Of a DNA stretch of 25,898 nucleotides, positions 22,502 through 25,898 are shown piece by piece (positions within the stretch are counted from its first letter, which is position 1; every line of letters starts with the position of its first letter). Source of the DNA: Actinomycetota bacterium (GTDB lineage: Bacteria; Actinomycetota; Acidimicrobiia; Acidimicrobiales; Poriferisodaliceae); the NCBI GenBank assembly GCA_002731665.1, contig PCCJ01000024.1, positions 1 through 25,898 of the forward strand. Reading direction: 5' to 3'. Made by a program: the position numbers and the translations under genes. The notes under the pieces were generated by a model that was not told the origin of the DNA, searched no databases, and worked only from the letters and a program-made list of their open reading frames with translations.

Positions 22502-23554
22502 ATGAAACTAGCAACTGGAGCAGGGTATTGGGCCGCAGGGCCGCCTAAAGATGCTCTCGAAACTCTGATGAAAGCCGAAGAGTTAGGGTTTCATTCATTT
22601 TGGACTGCCGAGGCTTACGGATCAGATGCTCTAACTCCCTTAGCCTGGTGGGGAAGCAACACGGAATCTATTCAATTGGGCACAGGAATCATACAGATGT
22701 CAGCTCGGACCCCGGCTGCAACCGCTATGGCAGCTATCACTATGGATCATCTCAGCAACGGTCGATTCATTTTGGGGTTAGGAGTAAGCGGCCCACAAGT
22801 TGTTGAAGGTTGGTATGGCCAGCCCTACCCGAAGCCGCTTGCTAGAACAAGAGAGTACATCCATATCGTCCGAGAGATTTGTGATCGGGAGAAACCGGTC
22901 GAATTCATCGGCGACCATTATCAGATGCCCCTACCGGGTGGGCTCGGACTAGGCAAACCTCTCAAATCGACTGTTCATCCGCTTCGTAAAACAATTCCAA
23001 TTTATCTCGGAGCAGAGGGCCCGAAGAACGTTGCTCTCGCCGGAGAGCTATGTGACGGTTGGCTTCCATTATTTTTCGCTCCGAAGGACAATCATTTTTA
23101 CGCTGATGCCCTCAACGAAGGGTTCACTGCTGCAGGCAAGCCTCGGATAGGACCTGATGGTAAAATTCCTGATAGTAACGACTTCGAGGTTGTATGCCCC
23201 GTGAGCATCATTCCAGATAACGACATAGAGAAAGCAGCTGACAAAGTCCGACCCATGCTCGCCTTATATATGGGTGGTATGGGCGCTAAGGGAGCGAATT
23301 TTCACTACGACGTTTTTTGTCGAATGGGATATCAAGATGTCGCCGATAAAGTTCAAGAACTTTATTTGCAAGGGAAAAAAGCTGAAGCTTCGGCAACCAT
23401 TCCCCTGGCATTGGTCGAAGAAGTGGCTCTGGTTGGTCCTCTCGGCAAGATCACAGAAGATTTAACGAAATGGGAAGATACAGTCGTGACAACTCTTCAA
23501 GTAAGCGGCTCTCCTGCTCTACTCGAAACAATCGCTGAGGTAGTACTTTCATGA
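22502..23554 (+). CDS. F420-dependent LLM-class oxidoreductase (Rv3520c-like)
   Basis: A 350-residue luciferase-like monooxygenase-fold enzyme. It resembles mycobacterial Rv3520c (TIGR03559 group) over its whole length, with characteristic segments G-Y-W-A-A-G-P-P, T-A-E-A-Y-G-S-D-A-L-T-P-L-A-W-W-G, G-V-S-G-P-Q-V-V-E-G-W-Y-G, P-L-A-R-T-R-E-Y and G-A-E-G-P-K-N-V-A-L-A. It would bind coenzyme F420 in the TIM barrel and reduce or oxidise an unknown substrate; in mycobacteria such genes sit near lipid or sterol metabolism. AGGGAG lies five bases before the ATG. Its stop overlaps the start of the thiolase-like gene by four bases (ATGA), so they are translationally coupled. Confidence 0.92.
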   Translation: MKLATGAGYWAAGPPKDALETLMKAEELGFHSFWTAEAYGSDALTPLAWWGSNTESIQLGTGIIQMSARTPAATAMAAITMDHLSNGRFILGLGVSGPQVVEGWYGQPYPKPLARTREYIHIVREICDREKPVEFIGDHYQMPLPGGLGLGKPLKSTVHPLRKTIPIYLGAEGPKNVALAGELCDGWLPLFFAPKDNHFYADALNEGFTAAGKPRIGPDGKIPDSNDFEVVCPVSIIPDNDIEKAADKVRPMLALYMGGMGAKGANFHYDVFCRMGYQDVADKVQELYLQGKKAEASATIPLALVEEVALVGPLGKITEDLTKWEDTVVTTLQVSGSPALLETIAEVVLS

Positions 23555-25023
23555 ATTCAATCAATCCTCGAACTCCCGTCTTAGTTGGAGCAGGTCAATT
23601 TCTCCAAAAGCCCGAGAATCCTGTAGATGCAATCGAGCCGGTCGCCATGATGCAAGCTGCACTCCAAGCTGCAGCTCAAGACGCTGGGGCCGCTTCGCTT
23701 CTCACCGACGCGACTCATACCTGGATCGTTAAAGGAGCATGGCCATATCCCGATCCCGGCGGCCTTCTGCGCGATAGATTCAAAAACAATAGCCGCACAG
23801 GACTATCGACTGACGGAGGAAACACACCTCAATCGCTTGTAAACAAAGCATGTGTCCGAATCAGTAATGGAGAAGCAAACATAGTTCTTATAGCTGGCGC
23901 TGAAGGCATCTGGAGCCGCCGCAGAGCGAAACGGGCCGGTGAACGCATCGCCTACACCGACCAATCACCCACTTCTCCAGATGAGACTCTTGGCAAAGAC
24001 GTAACCATGAGTCATGAGGTGGAACTCGAACGTGGTTTCGCAATGCCCATAAATTTCTATCCAATATTTGAATCAGCCTTCAGAGCGTCACGCGGCGAGT
24101 CAATAGAAGGCCACAGAAACCGAATCAGTAAGCTTTGGGCTACTTTTAACAAAGTTGCCGTTAGTAACCCGTATTCGTGGGTTCGCAACCCAATGACAGC
24201 TGAGGAGATAAAACAGCCAGATAATGGCAATAGGCTTGTCGGTTTCCCCTACACAAAAGCCATGAACTCGAATTGGGACTTGGATCAAGCGGCGGCTCTT
24301 ATCTTGTGCTCAGCTGAAGCGGCAGAGGCAGCCGGAGTTCCTAAAGATCGATGGCTCTTCCCTCATGCGGGCACTGATGGAGCTGACACCAACTTCGTTT
24401 CGAACAGGCAGAATCTATTTTCGTCACCAGCGATCAGAGTCGCTGGAAATCGCGTCCTTGAGCTAGCAGGAGTAACGGCGAACTCGGTGGACCATGTCGA
24501 TCTCTATAGTTGTTTTCCATCTGCCGTGCAGATCGCAGCTACTGAGATGGGATTGGACCTCGATAAGCAGCTGACACAAACTGGCGGACTAACTTTTGCA
24601 GGTGGTCCGCTCAACAACTACGTCACTCACTCGATAGCCACTATGGCAAATGTTCTGCGCGAAGACCCGGGAAGCGTCGGTCTTTGCTCAGCGAACGGCG
24701 GATACATAACAAAGCATGCTTTTGGGGTTTACAGCACAACACCCCCCTCTAAAAACTTCCAGCACGAAGACTGCCAAAAAGAGATTGACAGCTTCCCCAC
24801 TAAGCAACTGGATGCTGATTACGTCGGCCCAGCTACCATCGAGGCCTACACCGTCATGCATGGCGCGACGGGTCCAGAAGTTGGACTTGCTGCCTTGCTA
24901 ACACCGAACGGTAGGCAGTGGGCTCAAACCACTAACTCTGATCTGATGGAAACGATGATGGAATCTGAGCACGTCGGTCTGGCTGTGGAAGTTACATCAG
25001 ACTTTCAGTTTCATCTAATTTAA
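23551..25023 (+). CDS. Thiolase-like protein (acetyl-CoA acetyltransferase family, TLP type)
   Basis: A 490-residue thiolase-fold protein of the actinobacterial 'acetyl-CoA acetyltransferase' group that carries an extra C-terminal domain. The N-terminal half reads R-T-P-V-L-V-G-A-G-Q, and the loop that holds the nucleophilic Cys in true thiolases is G-G-N-T-P-Q-S-L-V-N-K here, with no cysteine at that place. The later A-G-A-E-G, H-V-D-L-Y-S-C-F-P and T-F-A-G-G-P-L-N-N-Y-V-T-H-S-I-A-T-M segments are typical, and the usual C-x-G motif near the end is replaced by S-A-N-G-G-Y. It therefore probably binds CoA esters but is unlikely to act by the classical Cys mechanism. The ATGA overlap with the F420 enzyme suggests a shared pathway or complex. 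Confidence 0.87.
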   Translation: MNSINPRTPVLVGAGQFLQKPENPVDAIEPVAMMQAALQAAAQDAGAASLLTDATHTWIVKGAWPYPDPGGLLRDRFKNNSRTGLSTDGGNTPQSLVNKACVRISNGEANIVLIAGAEGIWSRRRAKRAGERIAYTDQSPTSPDETLGKDVTMSHEVELERGFAMPINFYPIFESAFRASRGESIEGHRNRISKLWATFNKVAVSNPYSWVRNPMTAEEIKQPDNGNRLVGFPYTKAMNSNWDLDQAAALILCSAEAAEAAGVPKDRWLFPHAGTDGADTNFVSNRQNLFSSPAIRVAGNRVLELAGVTANSVDHVDLYSCFPSAVQIAATEMGLDLDKQLTQTGGLTFAGGPLNNYVTHSIATMANVLREDPGSVGLCSANGGYITKHAFGVYSTTPPSKNFQHEDCQKEIDSFPTKQLDADYVGPATIEAYTVMHGATGPEVGLAALLTPNGRQWAQTTNSDLMETMMESEHVGLAVEVTSDFQFHLI

Positions 25024-25091
25024 CAAGGAACAACGCTATTCCTTTGCATAGGTCCGCCACCTGAACCAATTCATTACCTATTCTCACTTAT

Positions 25092-25898
25092 GTGCAAACG
25101 GCGCTAATCGAACTGAGCAGTAACAGCTTCCGTTTAACCGTGTCTGACGGCATCCACAACGTTCTTCAACGGAATCATCATTTGGGTTTAGCAGCAAGCG
25201 TTAGCGTGAACGGCGCCTTCACTCAACCAGACATAGATCAGGCCACTTTCGTCGCTAAGGAATTAGCCTTCGTCGCTGAAAATTTTGGATATGACCAAAT
25301 AATGGTCGTTGCTACTGAAGCATTCCGTCTCGCTTCCAATGGAGAAAAGGTTGCTGAACACATCTCGCTCTCCACCGGCCACGAAGTGAGGATCCTCTCA
25401 GAGGTCGAAGAGACTGGCCTGGCCTGGGAAGCCATTTCATCTGAATTTCCAGCTCATCCGAACATTGCTATGGCAGATCTCGGCGGGGGCAGCCTGGGCT
25501 TAGCTTTCGGACCTACGAATTTGAATAGACCCCAACAACAGTCCTCACACCGGCTTGGTGTTAGTTTGCTAAGCCCTCGAACTCTTAAAAACGGAGTTCT
25601 TAGTTCTGATACTAGGATCAGGCTCGAACACCACATCGCGAGCGAGCTTCGGCCTGCAATACAAAAATCCAAAAACCAGCTTCCTCTGCCGACAGTTTTA
25701 GTTGGTGGAGCTGCACGAGGTATCGCACAGCTTATTTATGTGTCGCGCCGAGCAGAAATGCCCGAGACAGAGCATGGATTTGTTATCGATTGCTCAGATT
25801 TAGGGCATTTAATCAACCGTCTTTCAAAGTTTCCTTTGGCTTCTCGTCTAGCCATGCCGGGGATGAAAGAACGGCGGGCTGAAGCTATGCCACTTGCT
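25092..25898 (+). CDS. Ppx/GppA family phosphatase (3' end outside the window)
   Basis: A GTG at 25092 opens a frame that runs to the window end (269 codons). It matches the actin-like ATPase fold of exopolyphosphatase/guanosine pentaphosphatase proteins: the first phosphate loop I-E-L-S-S-N-S-F-R-L (family form I-D-I-G-S-N-S), a T-E-A-F-R segment, S-E-V-E-E-T-G, the second loop D-L-G-G-G-S at about 129-134, and V-G-G-A-A-R-G. Near the cut end M-P-G-M-K-E-R-R-A-E matches the R-x-x-R-A-D region. A stop at 25062 in the same frame limits the start; no ribosome-binding site is evident. The Asp-to-Glu and Gly-to-Ser changes in loop 1 are unusual and could affect activity. It may cleave polyphosphate or (p)ppGpp. 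Confidence 0.83.
   Translation, partial: MQTALIELSSNSFRLTVSDGIHNVLQRNHHLGLAASVSVNGAFTQPDIDQATFVAKELAFVAENFGYDQIMVVATEAFRLASNGEKVAEHISLSTGHEVRILSEVEETGLAWEAISSEFPAHPNIAMADLGGGSLGLAFGPTNLNRPQQQSSHRLGVSLLSPRTLKNGVLSSDTRIRLEHHIASELRPAIQKSKNQLPLPTVLVGGAARGIAQLIYVSRRAEMPETEHGFVIDCSDLGHLINRLSKFPLASRLAMPGMKERRAEAMPLA

Overview
This window looks like a chromosomal segment of a free-living, probably marine actinobacterium, most likely of the class Acidimicrobiia. This is inferred from gene content, not from any marker RNA. The supporting signs are a TIGR03084-type maleylpyruvate-isomerase-like protein, an F420-dependent luciferase-like monooxygenase very close to mycobacterial Rv3520c, a thiolase-like protein of actinobacterial type, many acyl-CoA and hydrolase genes, a DMSP-lyase-like cupin, and moderate GC with GTG/TTG starts. 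No tRNA, rRNA, CRISPR array, insertion sequence or phage gene was seen.

Layout. Positions 1-3300 hold the end of a gene, a RidA protein, a tail-anchored hypothetical protein, and a tandem haloalkane dehalogenase/epoxide hydrolase pair. Positions 3500-9500 hold a cupin, a 740-residue arylsulfatase with an unusual C-S-T-T-R active-site motif, a DUF1330 protein, a six-helix membrane protein, a methylesterase-like hydrolase and a phytanoyl-CoA dioxygenase-like enzyme. Positions 9500-14600 hold small genes and long intergenic stretches: a basic 109-aa protein, a MaoC hydratase, a TauD-like dioxygenase, the TIGR03084 protein and the DMSP-lyase-like cupin. Positions 14586-19664 form a CoA-activation block: VOC protein plus acyl-CoA ligase on the minus strand, and a second ligase plus a CaiB-type CoA transferase on the plus strand. 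Positions 19672-25898 are more housekeeping in nature: a J-domain membrane protein, a zinc-ribbon protein, release factor 3 (prfC), the F420 enzyme coupled to a thiolase-like protein, and a Ppx/GppA phosphatase cut by the window end.

The genes together suggest scavenging of dissolved organic matter: dehalogenation, epoxide hydrolysis, desulfation, DMSP cleavage, 2-oxoglutarate-dependent hydroxylation, CoA thioester formation, hydration and CoA transfer. They form several short transcription units rather than one pathway operon.

Two things stand out. First, two unannotated 38-aa genes (10445-10561 and 14033-14149) encode paralogous peptides sharing G-K-E-x-x-S-F-Y and Q-Q-L-G-P-R-x-Y. They share a near-identical 15-bp upstream motif, and each is followed by a strong intrinsic terminator. 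Second, a structured leader element occurs three times (4168-4319, 6588-6737, 16747-16816). Two copies sit in the same sense just upstream of the arylsulfatase and an acyl-CoA ligase, and carry a conserved core followed by a terminator-like hairpin, which is the architecture of a riboswitch or attenuator. The third copy is an orphan, inverted, beyond the 3' end of the arylsulfatase gene.
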